A stretch of 64,000 nt of DNA from positions 4,931,501 to 4,995,500 of the forward strand of contig NZ_CP083951.1 in assembly GCF_006440675.2 (NCBI RefSeq). The letters run 5' to 3'. Source of the DNA: Mesorhizobium sp. B2-8-5 (lineage in GTDB: Bacteria > Pseudomonadota > Alphaproteobacteria > Rhizobiales > Rhizobiaceae). How positions within the stretch are numbered: the first letter of the stretch is position 1; the number at the start of each line of letters is the position of its first letter. Below the pieces are notes generated by a model. That model saw only the letters and a program-made list of their open reading frames with translations. It was not told where the DNA came from and made no database searches. The position numbers and the translations under genes were made by a program. This document shows, piece after piece, positions 39,690 through 48,009 of the stretch.

Positions 39690-40877
39690 TTGAAACCGGA
39701 ACGACCTTCCACCCTGATCGAAAAGCCTTCGATCCTGATCCTGGGGACGCGCGGCATTCCGGCTTCTCACGGCGGCTTCGAAACCTTCGCCGAGCGGCTG
39801 GCGCTTTTCCTGGCCGGACGCGGCTGGAAGGTCGGCGTCTACTGCCAGAAGGAGGTCGAGCGCGTCGGTCAAAGGGTGACGAGCGAGACCTGGCGCGGCA
39901 TCGAGCTCATCACCATCGAGGTTGCCTCCAAGGGTCCGCGCGCGACGCTGGAATTCGACTGGCAGTGCGTGCTCGACGCGGCCAGGCGGCCGGGTGTCTG
40001 CCTGGTGCTGGGCTATAACGGCGCGGTGTTCCTGACCTGGTTGAGGCTCAGAGGGCGCAAGATCCTCACCAATATGGACGGCATCGAGTGGCGGCGGCCG
40101 AAATGGGGACCGGCGGCGCGCAGCTGGTTCTGGCTCAACGAATGGATCGGCGCCTGGCTCTCGCACCGGCTCGTCGCCGACCACCCGGCGATCGCCGACC
40201 ATCTGGCGACAAGGCGGCAGCGCAGCGCCATCGCCACGATCGCCTATGGCGCGGACCCGGTGACCTCGGCGCCGGAGGAACCCATTCGCGCGCTCGGGCT
40301 CGAGCCTGGCAAATATCTGGTCTCGATCGCGCGGATCGAGCCCGACAACAACATCTTGCCGATCATCGAAGCCTTCCGCCGCCGCGATCGCGGCGACATG
40401 AAGCTGGTGGTGCTCGGCACGCTCAATGACGACATTCCTTACCACCGCGCCGTGCGCGCTGCGGCGGGCAACGCGGTGATCATGCCGGGCGCGATCTACG
40501 ACCAGGCGGTGGTGAAGGCGCTGCGCTATCATGCGCGCGCCTATATGCACGGCCATACTGTGGGCGGCACCAACCCCTCGCTGGTCGAGGCGCTGGCCGC
40601 CGGCAACATGGTGATCGCGCATGACAACCGCTACAACCGCTGGGTCGCCGGCGATGCGGCGATCTATTTCAGCGACACCGAGACCCTGAGCCAACGTATC
40701 GACGAGGCGCTGGCCGACGACGCGTTGGCGGCACGCTGCGGCAAGGCGGCGCGGGCCCGCGCCCGCGAGGCCTTCCGCTGGGAAGACGTGCTTAGCGCTT
40801 ATGAGAAGGAAGCGCTGCGGCAGCTCGGCGTTGCCACCGCCGCGCCGGCGAAAGCCGACCGCGCCAAGCACGCATGA
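39690..40877 (+). CDS. Glycosyltransferase, DUF1972/GT4 type
   Basis: A 395-residue GT-B enzyme. Residues 12-190 form the DUF1972 domain (ILILGTRGIPASHGGFETFAERLA), found in rhamnosyl- and glucosyltransferases of polysaccharide clusters. The C-terminal half has LVSIARIEPDNNILPIIEAF, HARAYMHGHTVGGTNPSLVEALAAG with the donor-binding loop. The TTG start at 39690 fits the conserved beginning and lies after GGGGAA; no ATG is near. Its stop overlaps the GH5 start (ATGA), so both are cotranscribed from the sigma-54 promoter. Confidence 0.85.
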   Translation: MKPERPSTLIEKPSILILGTRGIPASHGGFETFAERLALFLAGRGWKVGVYCQKEVERVGQRVTSETWRGIELITIEVASKGPRATLEFDWQCVLDAARRPGVCLVLGYNGAVFLTWLRLRGRKILTNMDGIEWRRPKWGPAARSWFWLNEWIGAWLSHRLVADHPAIADHLATRRQRSAIATIAYGADPVTSAPEEPIRALGLEPGKYLVSIARIEPDNNILPIIEAFRRRDRGDMKLVVLGTLNDDIPYHRAVRAAAGNAVIMPGAIYDQAVVKALRYHARAYMHGHTVGGTNPSLVEALAAGNMVIAHDNRYNRWVAGDAAIYFSDTETLSQRIDEALADDALAARCGKAARARAREAFRWEDVLSAYEKEALRQLGVATAAPAKADRAKHA

Positions 40878-42163
40878 CTGGCCCACACACGGCCGGCTGG
40901 TCGCGCCGCCGTATCCTCGGCGCAGCACTGGCCGCGGCAACGGCGCCACTGGCGACAGTGGTCTCGCCACTCTCATATTCGGCGCAGGCCGCAACCGGCG
41001 CATGGCCTTTCAGGCGCGGCGTCAACACCTGGCCGTGGTTTGCGCTGACGCGCGAATTTCCCGCGCCCCGCACCGACTATGACTGGCCGCCCTTCCAATC
41101 GCAGCGGCCGGTGCCGACACTGGCCGACCTTGTCCGGCTGCGCGCCAGCGGCCTCGATTTCATCCGCCTGCCCGTCGATCCGGGCCCTTTCCTTGCAGCC
41201 GATGCGGGCCAGCGCGCCGACCTCATGGCAATGCTGAGCGCGGCGATCGACGCGGCCGTCGCCGCCGATCTCGGCGTCATCGTCAACGTTCAAGCCAATG
41301 GCGCTACGCATTACTGGAATCCCGACCCCATGTATTCCAGCACCAGCGCGCCTGAGTTTGCGCGCTACCACGTCTTCGTCGGCGAGGTGGCCGGCATGCT
41401 CGAAGGCATGGCGCCCGGCAGGGTCGCGCTGGAGCCGGTCAACGAACCGCCGCAGGACTGTTCTTCCGATGTCTGGCTCACGGTTCAGGCCGCGCTTCTG
41501 ACCGCCGCGCGGGGCTCGGCGCGAAAGCTGCCGCTGCTCGCCACCGGCGGCTGCGGCTCGATGGTGCGCGGGCTGACCGCGCTCGATCCGGCGCCGCTGG
41601 CGGAATTCGAGCCGATCCTGTTCACCTTCCACTTCTACGAACCCTATCTGTTCAGCCATCAGGGCGCGCCGTGGATGCGCGAGCCGGTGTACCGCGCGCT
41701 GAACAACGTGCCGTGGCCGGCTTCGGCGGGCTCGCTCGACAAGACGCTGGCCTCGGTCAGGGCAAGGATGGCTGCGGACACGGAAAGGTCCGACGAGGCC
41801 AAGAGGGCCGCCTACGAAGAGACCGAAAAGGTGCTGAAAGTCTATTTCGACGCCCAGCCCGACCGCCGCTTCATCGACGGCTACCTGAAGCAGGTGAGCG
41901 ACTGGGCGGACAGAAACGGCATCACGCCTGAGCGCATCATCATGGGTGAATTCGGCGCGCTGCGCACCGATGCCCGATACACCGCAGCGCCCAATCCCGA
42001 CCGCGCCCGCTACATCGCCGATGTCCGGCAAAGCGCCGAAGCCGCCGGCTTCCCCTGGGCATTCTGGGACCTATTCGACGGCATGGGCATGATGGATGAC
42101 ACCACGCGCGCGCTCGACCCGGCGATGGTCGAAGCGCTCGGGCTGACGATGCCGCGCGCTTGA
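40874..42163 (+). CDS. Tat-exported glycoside hydrolase family 5 protein
   Basis: A 429-residue enzyme. The twin-arginine signal GWSRRRILGAALAAATAPLA (residues about 8-45) exports it folded. The (beta/alpha)8 barrel shows LRASGLDFIRLPVDP, the acid/base EPVNEPP, TFHFYEPYLFSHQ and the nucleophile region IIMGEFGALR. It is likely an endo-beta-glycosidase that trims or terminates the exopolysaccharide, as for ExoK/ExsH-type or cellulase-like partners. ATGA overlap couples it to the upstream glycosyltransferase. The substrate is unknown. Confidence 0.87.
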   Translation: MTGPHTAGWSRRRILGAALAAATAPLATVVSPLSYSAQAATGAWPFRRGVNTWPWFALTREFPAPRTDYDWPPFQSQRPVPTLADLVRLRASGLDFIRLPVDPGPFLAADAGQRADLMAMLSAAIDAAVAADLGVIVNVQANGATHYWNPDPMYSSTSAPEFARYHVFVGEVAGMLEGMAPGRVALEPVNEPPQDCSSDVWLTVQAALLTAARGSARKLPLLATGGCGSMVRGLTALDPAPLAEFEPILFTFHFYEPYLFSHQGAPWMREPVYRALNNVPWPASAGSLDKTLASVRARMAADTERSDEAKRAAYEETEKVLKVYFDAQPDRRFIDGYLKQVSDWADRNGITPERIIMGEFGALRTDARYTAAPNPDRARYIADVRQSAEAAGFPWAFWDLFDGMGMMDDTTRALDPAMVEALGLTMPRA

Positions 42164-42256
42164 CTTGTTGAATCAATAAATCGCGCTAAAGGTCTGGTTT
42201 CACCCAAGAGCTGGCCGACAGCCCGCGCTTCGTTCGGGACGTCGAGCCTGCATTGC

Positions 42257-42910
42257 TCACAGATAAGGCGTGCCGGTCATCGCGGCTTTCAGGCCTGCAG
42301 CCCCCTTGTCGACGAGCGCCAGGAAAACATCGTTCGCTTTCTCCCGGCTGCGGGTCTGCCGGAAGGTTCGATGCGCCTCGAGGAAGGCGACAGTCCACGT
42401 TGCCAGCAGCAGGCTGGCCGCGAGCTGCGCGTCGGGATCGGCGGGATCGCGCCCGACCGCTTCGGCCAGCGCCGTAGCCACCAGGTCGGCCAGTTCGTCG
42501 CGGATCGCCCGCGCCCGCGCCTTCAGCGTTTCGCTGCCGGCGACCGTCGGCACCAGGCGCTCGCTTCTGGCGGAGAATTCGACTACCGGGCTGCGTTCGG
42601 CGACCAGCCTGCGCGCGAGCAGGTGCAACGCCTCCAGTGGCGCGACACCGGCCTCACGCCGGCGCACGGCCTCGCGCAGCATCTCGCGCCCCTCCTCGTC
42701 GCGGTCGAAGAACATGTCCTCCTTGCGCGGGAAGTGGTTGAAGACCGTCATGCGCCCGACGTCGGCGGCTTCGGCGATCTCGTCCACCGTCACATGATCG
42801 AAGCCGCGCTCCATGAACAGGCGCGTGGCGGAATCGGAGATGGCCTTGCTGGTGGCGAGGCGCTTTCTGGAGCGGCGGTCGGACGGTTCTGGCATGGCTT
42901 CCGGTAGCAT
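42257..42910 (-). CDS. TetR family transcriptional repressor
   Basis: A 217-residue regulator. The N-terminal helix-turn-helix is in the segment FDHVTVDEIAEAADVGRMTVFNHFPRKEDMFF, a typical TetR domain; the remaining 150 residues are the ligand-binding helices. It is divergent from the MFS pump and should repress it, released by a pump substrate. The start is either 42910 or 42895; neither has a strong ribosome site. Three ACTCAGTA motifs in the shared intergenic region are its likely operator. Confidence 0.85.
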   Translation of the reverse strand: MLPEAMPEPSDRRSRKRLATSKAISDSATRLFMERGFDHVTVDEIAEAADVGRMTVFNHFPRKEDMFFDRDEEGREMLREAVRRREAGVAPLEALHLLARRLVAERSPVVEFSARSERLVPTVAGSETLKARARAIRDELADLVATALAEAVGRDPADPDAQLAASLLLATWTVAFLEAHRTFRQTRSREKANDVFLALVDKGAAGLKAAMTGTPYL

Positions 42911-42917
42911 GATTTTT

Positions 42918-42997
42918 GTACTCAGTACATATTTCCATTGACTCCGCGCCATCGATCGCCGATATATGTACTCAGTATAAATTTAAACTCAGTATAC
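42918..42997. promoter_or_regulatory. Triple ACTCAGTA operator of the TetR/MFS pair
   Basis: GTACTCAGTAC (42918-42928, perfect palindrome), GTACTCAGTAT (42968-42978) and AACTCAGTATA (42986-42996) lie in the 172-base divergent region. The spacing (50 and 18 bases between starts) could let dimers bind cooperatively. A probable TetR binding array. Confidence 0.8.
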
Positions 42998-43082
42998 CGA
43001 CGTTTGATGCCCAGGCGGGGCGAGGTTCGACCCCTTTGCCGCCATGAGCAAGACGGCCTTCACTCCCGGAGATCAATCCCTC

Positions 43083-44279
43083 ATGAACAAACCCGTCATC
43101 GTCATCTTTGCCGCCATTTGCCTCGACGCCGTCGGCATCGGGCTCGTCTTTCCCATCCTGCCGCGCCTCCTCGAGGAGGTGACGCACAGCCCCGATATCG
43201 TCGCGTATATCGGCATCATGACCGCGCTTTACGCGGCGATGCAGTTCCTCTTCGCGCCGGTCCTCGGCGCCTTGAGCGACAATCTGGGTCGCCGTCCGGT
43301 CCTGCTGATTTCGCTGGCGGGCGCCGCGATCAACTACCTTATCATGGCCTTCGCGCCGCAGCTCTGGATGCTGTTCATCGGTCGCGCCATCGCCGGCTTG
43401 ACCAGCGCCAACATCTCCGTGGCAACGGCCTACATCACCGACATCACGCCGCATGATAAGCGCGCCGGCCGCTTCGGCCTGTTCAGCGCCATGTTCGGCA
43501 TCGGCTTCATCATCGGGCCGGTTCTGGGCGGCGTGCTCGGCGACCACTGGATCCGGCTGCCCTTCATTGCCGCCGCGCTGCTCAACGCCGCGAACCTGCT
43601 CCTGGCCGTCTTCGTCCTGCCGGAGCCGCGTATGCCGGCCCGGCAGAGGATCGATCTTGCAGCGCTCAACCCGCTGAAGCCCTTGCGCTGGGTGTTTTCG
43701 ATGAAAGGGTTGCTTCCCATCATTCTGGTCTATTTCATCCTCTCCGGCGCCGGCGAGGCCTATGGCACTTGCTGGGCGCTCTGGGGCTTCGACACGTTCG
43801 GCTGGAACGGCCTCTGGATCGGACTTTCGCTGGGCGCATTCGGCCTTTGCCAGACGCTGGCGCAGGCCTTCCTGCCCGGTCCGGCCGCGCGGCTGCTCGG
43901 CGAGCGTAAGGCCTTCGTCGCCGGCATCGGCTTTGCCTGCATCGCCCTCGCCACAATGGCCTTCGCCGACCAAGGCTGGATGGTGTTCGCCATCATGCCG
44001 GTCTTCGCACTCTCCGGCATCGGCACGCCGGCCTTCCAGGCGCTGGCGACAAGGCAGGTCGATGCGGAACGCCAGGGGCAGTTGCAGGGCGTGCTGGCTT
44101 CGGCCGTCAGCCTCGCCTCCATAGTCGCCCCGCTCGCCTTTTCGACTTTCTACTTCGCCACGCGAAGAGAATGGCCGGGCGCCATCTGGCTTTCGGTGAT
44201 CGCGATCAATCTGGTCGCGGTGCCGCTGGTGTTGCTTGGGACACGGAGGAGTGAGGCTGGTCAGCCTGTGAACGCATAA
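43083..44279 (+). CDS. TetA-like MFS drug efflux transporter
   Basis: A 398-residue protein with 12 expected helices, DHA1 family. The start VIVIFAAICLDAVGIGLVFPILPRLLEE and the loop GALSDNLGRRPVLL (TetA-like motif A) are clear, as is GPVLGGVLGDH (motif C). It likely expels a hydrophobic compound or antibiotic in exchange for protons. ATG at 43083 is used; an ATG at 43044 would add 13 residues without a better ribosome site. Divergent from tetR-like gene and controlled by it. Confidence 0.88.
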   Translation: MNKPVIVIFAAICLDAVGIGLVFPILPRLLEEVTHSPDIVAYIGIMTALYAAMQFLFAPVLGALSDNLGRRPVLLISLAGAAINYLIMAFAPQLWMLFIGRAIAGLTSANISVATAYITDITPHDKRAGRFGLFSAMFGIGFIIGPVLGGVLGDHWIRLPFIAAALLNAANLLLAVFVLPEPRMPARQRIDLAALNPLKPLRWVFSMKGLLPIILVYFILSGAGEAYGTCWALWGFDTFGWNGLWIGLSLGAFGLCQTLAQAFLPGPAARLLGERKAFVAGIGFACIALATMAFADQGWMVFAIMPVFALSGIGTPAFQALATRQVDAERQGQLQGVLASAVSLASIVAPLAFSTFYFATRREWPGAIWLSVIAINLVAVPLVLLGTRRSEAGQPVNA

Positions 44280-44300
44280 TGCGAGTTGCGGAGTTCCGTC

Positions 44301-44336
44301 GCGCCCCCCCCTGTCCGGCAGGACAGGGGGGGCGCC
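44301..44336. terminator. GC-rich hairpin between convergent MFS and Wzy-like genes
   Basis: GCGCCCCCCCCTGTCC-GGCA-GGACAGGGGGGGCGC, a nearly perfect palindrome of about 15 base pairs containing the TGTCCGGCAGGACA core found in family-1 repeats. It sits just past both stop codons and may end both transcripts. Confidence 0.6.
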
Positions 44337-44344
44337 GTAGAGCG

Positions 44345-45661
44345 CTATGCCTGCATCCGTTGACGCACAACCCTCGCCGGCCGATAAAGCGCCAGCGCCA
44401 TCACCACGAATTTGGTCATCAGCGTCGTCTTGGAGGCGATGCTTTCGGAGGTGTTGAGCAGGATGAGCCAGCCCAGCATCGGCAGCCAGATACCCGGATG
44501 ACAGCGGCGCGCGACCTCGTGCATGAACAGCGCGAAGCCGAAGAAGATCAGAAGCGTGAAGAACGCCCCCTGGTAAAGTGTCAGGCGCAGGATCGGGTTC
44601 TCGATGCCCTGTTCCAGGCCGCTGATGCGGCGCATGCTGTCGAGCAGGTCGACATCGGGTCCGACGATCAGGTCGCGCAGTTCCAGATGCCTGAAGAGAT
44701 CGAACATCTCGACGCGGGCATTGGCGCTGCCGCTGTCGGAGACGAAACGTTCGAGCAGCGCGTCGAAGAAGCCGTAGTAACCGGCGAGCGCGAGCGCCAG
44801 CGGCAGCAGCGCGGCGAGCATGATCACCAGCGCAGCGCCCAGCAGGTTGACGCGTCCGGTCGTGAGCTGCGCCACGCCGCGGATGAGCAAATAGACGCCG
44901 CCGAGCAGGATCGTCAGCACCATTCCCGAGCGGCCGCCGAAGACGACCAGCGCGCAGAACTGCAGGCCGACGAGCGCCAGCCTGAGCGGCGTCGACAGGG
45001 AACGCGAGCCGGACAGCAGCGACAGCACATAGATGGAGGTGACAGTGGCATTGGAGAGCGGGTGCCCCTGCAACGCCGTCGAGCGCAGATCGTTGACGAA
45101 CACCGCGCCGTCGAACCGATACGGGAACACGAGATGCTTGGTGCCGAACTCGAACAGCGCCAGCAGCGCATTCACGGTCATGACGACATGGATGACGGTC
45201 TGCAGCCGGGCAAAGGTCTTCTCGTCATCCTCGCTGAGCAGCAGCACGAGCAGCGCCGGCGCGACGAACGTGTCGATCATGCCGGCCATGCCGGGACGCT
45301 GCCTGAGGATGACGACGAAGAGAAGCACCGTCGAGATCACCGCCATCAGCGTCGTGGCCGGCCGCTTGTTGGCGACGTAGACGGCATAACCGACCGGATT
45401 GCCGAAGGTGCAGGAGCGCCAGACGAAGACGAGCACGAAGAGATAGGTGGACGGGTGGATCTTGCTCAGCGGACTGCCCTGCAGGCCGTCGTAATTGTAA
45501 CCGGCGAGCCACAGCATGCCGCCGGAGACGGAAAACAGAAGCAGCACAGCGACGGTGATGCCGAGACGGGTCAGCGTGTCGACAGGGACAGTGCGCGGGC
45601 CGGCCATGCCGTGGCCCGAAGCAGGAACAGGCCCAGCGGAACCAGCCAGGGTCGAGGCCAT
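44345..45661 (-). CDS. Wzy/O-antigen-ligase-like membrane protein
   Basis: A 438-residue protein with about 10-12 helices (GITVAVLLLFSVSGGMLWLA, TTLMAVISTVLLFVVILR, AALVIMLAALLPLALALAGY, AFFTLLIFFGFALF). A long periplasmic loop follows FERFVSDSGSANARVEMFDL, containing R/H residues as in Wzy/WaaL proteins that link repeat units. It is placed next to the Wzc-like gene, one base after its stop, the usual partner. ATG at 45661 is used. Substrate and linkage are unknown. Confidence 0.75.
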   Translation of the reverse strand: MASTLAGSAGPVPASGHGMAGPRTVPVDTLTRLGITVAVLLLFSVSGGMLWLAGYNYDGLQGSPLSKIHPSTYLFVLVFVWRSCTFGNPVGYAVYVANKRPATTLMAVISTVLLFVVILRQRPGMAGMIDTFVAPALLVLLLSEDDEKTFARLQTVIHVVMTVNALLALFEFGTKHLVFPYRFDGAVFVNDLRSTALQGHPLSNATVTSIYVLSLLSGSRSLSTPLRLALVGLQFCALVVFGGRSGMVLTILLGGVYLLIRGVAQLTTGRVNLLGAALVIMLAALLPLALALAGYYGFFDALLERFVSDSGSANARVEMFDLFRHLELRDLIVGPDVDLLDSMRRISGLEQGIENPILRLTLYQGAFFTLLIFFGFALFMHEVARRCHPGIWLPMLGWLILLNTSESIASKTTLMTKFVVMALALYRPARVVRQRMQA

Positions 45662-45662
45662 G

Positions 45663-47783
45663 TCAGGCCGCCTCGTCGACCAGCATGGCACCGGTCGGCA
45701 GCCGCCCCATGACCGAGACCGCTTCGGAGGTAGAGGCGACGTCGCGCATCGGCGTCGCGTTCAGCCTAGCGACGAGCAGGATCTCGTCGGCCATGGCGAC
45801 CAGCGGCAGGACGTTGAGGTCGTCCGCCAGCGCGCCGCCGTCGACGACGACGAGCTCGAAGCTGTGATTGGCCTCGGCCAGCATGCGATGGGCGAAATAG
45901 AGCGCCTGCGCTTCCTGGAACACCGCGGTCGGCCGGCCTCTGCCGATAAGCGCCACGGAACTGCCGGGCGCATAGCGGCTGACCGCGTCGAGCGGATATT
46001 CGCCGCGCAGCACGTCGAGCACGCCGGGCTGCGGATCCTTCTGGCCCTTGCCGGCATTGATGTCGATGAACAGCACGCGGCGCCCCCTGGCCGCCGCCGC
46101 GTTGGCGAGTTGCCATGCAACCCTCGACCGCTGGGCCTTGTCCTCGGGCGACGACGCCACCAGGATCGAGGGGACTAGCGGCCAGTCCGGCGGACGCCTG
46201 GTGGCGGCGGCGATGCGCTGCAGCGCGAGCCCCGCCACGGCGTCGGTCTTTTGCGCCGCGCCGCCGGAGCGGCGCCGCGCCTTGCCCGGCAACACGCCCA
46301 GCACCGGCGCCTCGATGGCCGACTGCATCTGGTTGGCGGACAGCACGGTCGGCGACAGATATTCGGCGATCAGCGCCATGCCGACGCCCAGCGCCAGCCC
46401 GCCGAAGATCGCGCCGAACACAAGCAGCCCCTTCGGCGGCCAGCTCTTCTTCAGCGCCGGCATGGCCTGCGAGATGATGCGGGCGTTGGTGCTGTTGACG
46501 TTGGTCTGCTCGCGCGTTTCCTGGGCACGCTGCAGGTAATTGGCATAGACGGTGCGCACGGCGTCGAGATCGCGCTGCAGCTCGCGCAGCCTGACCGACG
46601 CCTGGTCGGTGTCGAGCGACTTGCCCTTCAGCGACGCCACCTTGGCCTCCAGCGCCTTCTGGTTGGCCAAGGCGCGTTCGTAATCGGTCTCGGCGGCGGT
46701 GACGAGGCGGCCGAGCTCGCGCGAAATCAGCTTGCGCAGGTCGCTCAGCTGCTGCTGCGCGGAGATCATCGAGGGATGGCGCGGCCCGAGCTCGGTGCCG
46801 AACTGCGCGATCTGATCGACCAGCGTCGCCTCCTGCGCCCTGAGGCTGGCGATCACCGGCGAGCGCATCGCCTCCGACGTCGCGTCCGGCGCGCCGCCCT
46901 GCCGGCGCAGCTGGTCGACCTGCGCCTTGAGCTGCGCGGTGCGGGTCTGCGCGGCGGTCAGCTGCGTGTTGAGGTCGGTCAGTTCCTGGTCGCTGACCAG
47001 ATTGCCGGCCGCCATCACCATGTTGTGCTCGGCTTTGTAGGTCTCGACGGCGTTGGCCGCCTCCTCGACGCGCTTGCGCTGGTCATCAAGCCGGGCGCTG
47101 ATCGCGTCGGAAGCGTCGGCGGCGGCCTTCGAGCGCGCTTCCGCCTGGTCGTCGAGATAGGCCTGCGCGATGGCGTTGGCGAGTTCCGCCGCCAGGTCGG
47201 CGCTCTTGGCGGTGATGATGATGTTGAGGACCAGCACCTTGTCATCGCGCTTCACCGCCAGGCGGCGGCGCAGCGCATCAAGCGTCTCAGCCGTCCTGTC
47301 ACCGTCGCCGGAGCCGAAGAACATGCCCAGCCAGCGGCCAAGTCCGCCCTGCCCGTTGAAGTCCGGGTTCTCGGTCAGGTTGGTCGCCTTGATGGCGCGC
47401 AGCAGGACGCCGTTCGACTGGGCCACGCTCACCTGGCTTTCGACCTGGGTGATGCCGCCATCGGGCGAAATGCGGCTCGGATTGACATCGTTGGTGACGA
47501 CCTGGAGGTCTTGCGGATCGATGATGATCTGCGCGGTCGAGGAGTAGAGCGCCGGCGTCAGAAAGGTGTAGATCAGCGTTGCGATGGTGAGCAGCGCGAC
47601 GGTTGCGAAGATCAGCTTGCGCCGGCGCAGCAGGATGCGGCCGAGATCGCCAAGCTCGACCGTGGCAGGCGCGGGCGCGTAATAGGCCGGCGCCGGCGCG
47701 ATCGCCTCCGGAGCGTTCGGCTGAGGCACCATGAGCAGGGGTGATTGCAAAGGTCGCTCCGACAACGCTCCATCGGCCGGCAA
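45663..47783 (-). CDS. Wzc/ExoP-like polysaccharide co-polymerase with degenerate kinase domain
   Basis: A 706-residue inner-membrane protein. Two transmembrane helices (about 56-76 and 440-462) bracket a large periplasmic coiled-coil region with Wzz motifs (VELGDLGRILLRRRKL; PPKGLLVFGAIFGGLALGVGMA preceded by PAL.K proline). The C-terminal cytosolic domain looks like a tyrosine kinase but its P-loop reads SSPEDKAQRSRVAW, lacking Gly-Lys-Thr/Ser, and the Tyr-rich tail is missing. It should set polymer length but not autophosphorylate. The start is uncertain (TTG 47783 or ATG 47732, no good ribosome site). Confidence 0.85.
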   Translation of the reverse strand: MPADGALSERPLQSPLLMVPQPNAPEAIAPAPAYYAPAPATVELGDLGRILLRRRKLIFATVALLTIATLIYTFLTPALYSSTAQIIIDPQDLQVVTNDVNPSRISPDGGITQVESQVSVAQSNGVLLRAIKATNLTENPDFNGQGGLGRWLGMFFGSGDGDRTAETLDALRRRLAVKRDDKVLVLNIIITAKSADLAAELANAIAQAYLDDQAEARSKAAADASDAISARLDDQRKRVEEAANAVETYKAEHNMVMAAGNLVSDQELTDLNTQLTAAQTRTAQLKAQVDQLRRQGGAPDATSEAMRSPVIASLRAQEATLVDQIAQFGTELGPRHPSMISAQQQLSDLRKLISRELGRLVTAAETDYERALANQKALEAKVASLKGKSLDTDQASVRLRELQRDLDAVRTVYANYLQRAQETREQTNVNSTNARIISQAMPALKKSWPPKGLLVFGAIFGGLALGVGMALIAEYLSPTVLSANQMQSAIEAPVLGVLPGKARRRSGGAAQKTDAVAGLALQRIAAATRRPPDWPLVPSILVASSPEDKAQRSRVAWQLANAAAARGRRVLFIDINAGKGQKDPQPGVLDVLRGEYPLDAVSRYAPGSSVALIGRGRPTAVFQEAQALYFAHRMLAEANHSFELVVVDGGALADDLNVLPLVAMADEILLVARLNATPMRDVASTSEAVSVMGRLPTGAMLVDEAA

Positions 47784-47864
47784 GACGAGAAATGCGGCGT
47801 TGGCCTAGCTATTCCCGGCAACGATTAAAACACTGTTAATTATGTTCATAAATTGATGCGGTAC

Positions 47865-47880
47865 TGGCACGAAGTTTGCA
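47865..47880 (+). promoter_or_regulatory. Second sigma-54 (RpoN) promoter in the EPS locus
   Basis: TGGCACG-AAGT-TTGCA matches the RpoN consensus fully. It lies about 120 bases before the transferase gene at 48000. The bases just before the -24 element (GGTAC/CTGG) resemble those at 39619. The -12 to start distance leaves a 5' leader of roughly 110 bases, in which a short upstream frame lies. Confidence 0.87.
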
Positions 47881-47931
47881 CCAACGCAGTAGAAATTTAA
47901 GTGCAGCGTAAAAATTGGAGACATCGTGCGC

Positions 47932-48009
47932 ATGCGTCGGGAGCTTGACCTGGCCGGCTGGTCCGCCGGCACCGGATATGAGTCGCCCGGGGATTGGCGA
48001 TGCGCCTGA
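47932..48009 (+). CDS. Possible upstream open reading frame of the EPS transferase gene
   Basis: A 25-codon frame, MRRELDLAGWSAGTGYESPG then DWRCA, preceded at 10 bases by GGAGA. Its stop (TGA 48007-48009) lies across the ATG of the main gene (48000), so it could modulate translation of it. No homolog is recognised and it may be fortuitous. Confidence 0.3.
   Translation: MRRELDLAGWSAGTGYESPGDWRCA

Noticed and set aside
39662..40018. Frame starting with ATG just before the glycosyltransferase
   Set aside because: Overlaps the real gene in another frame; its content is the shadow of the DUF1972 coding sequence.
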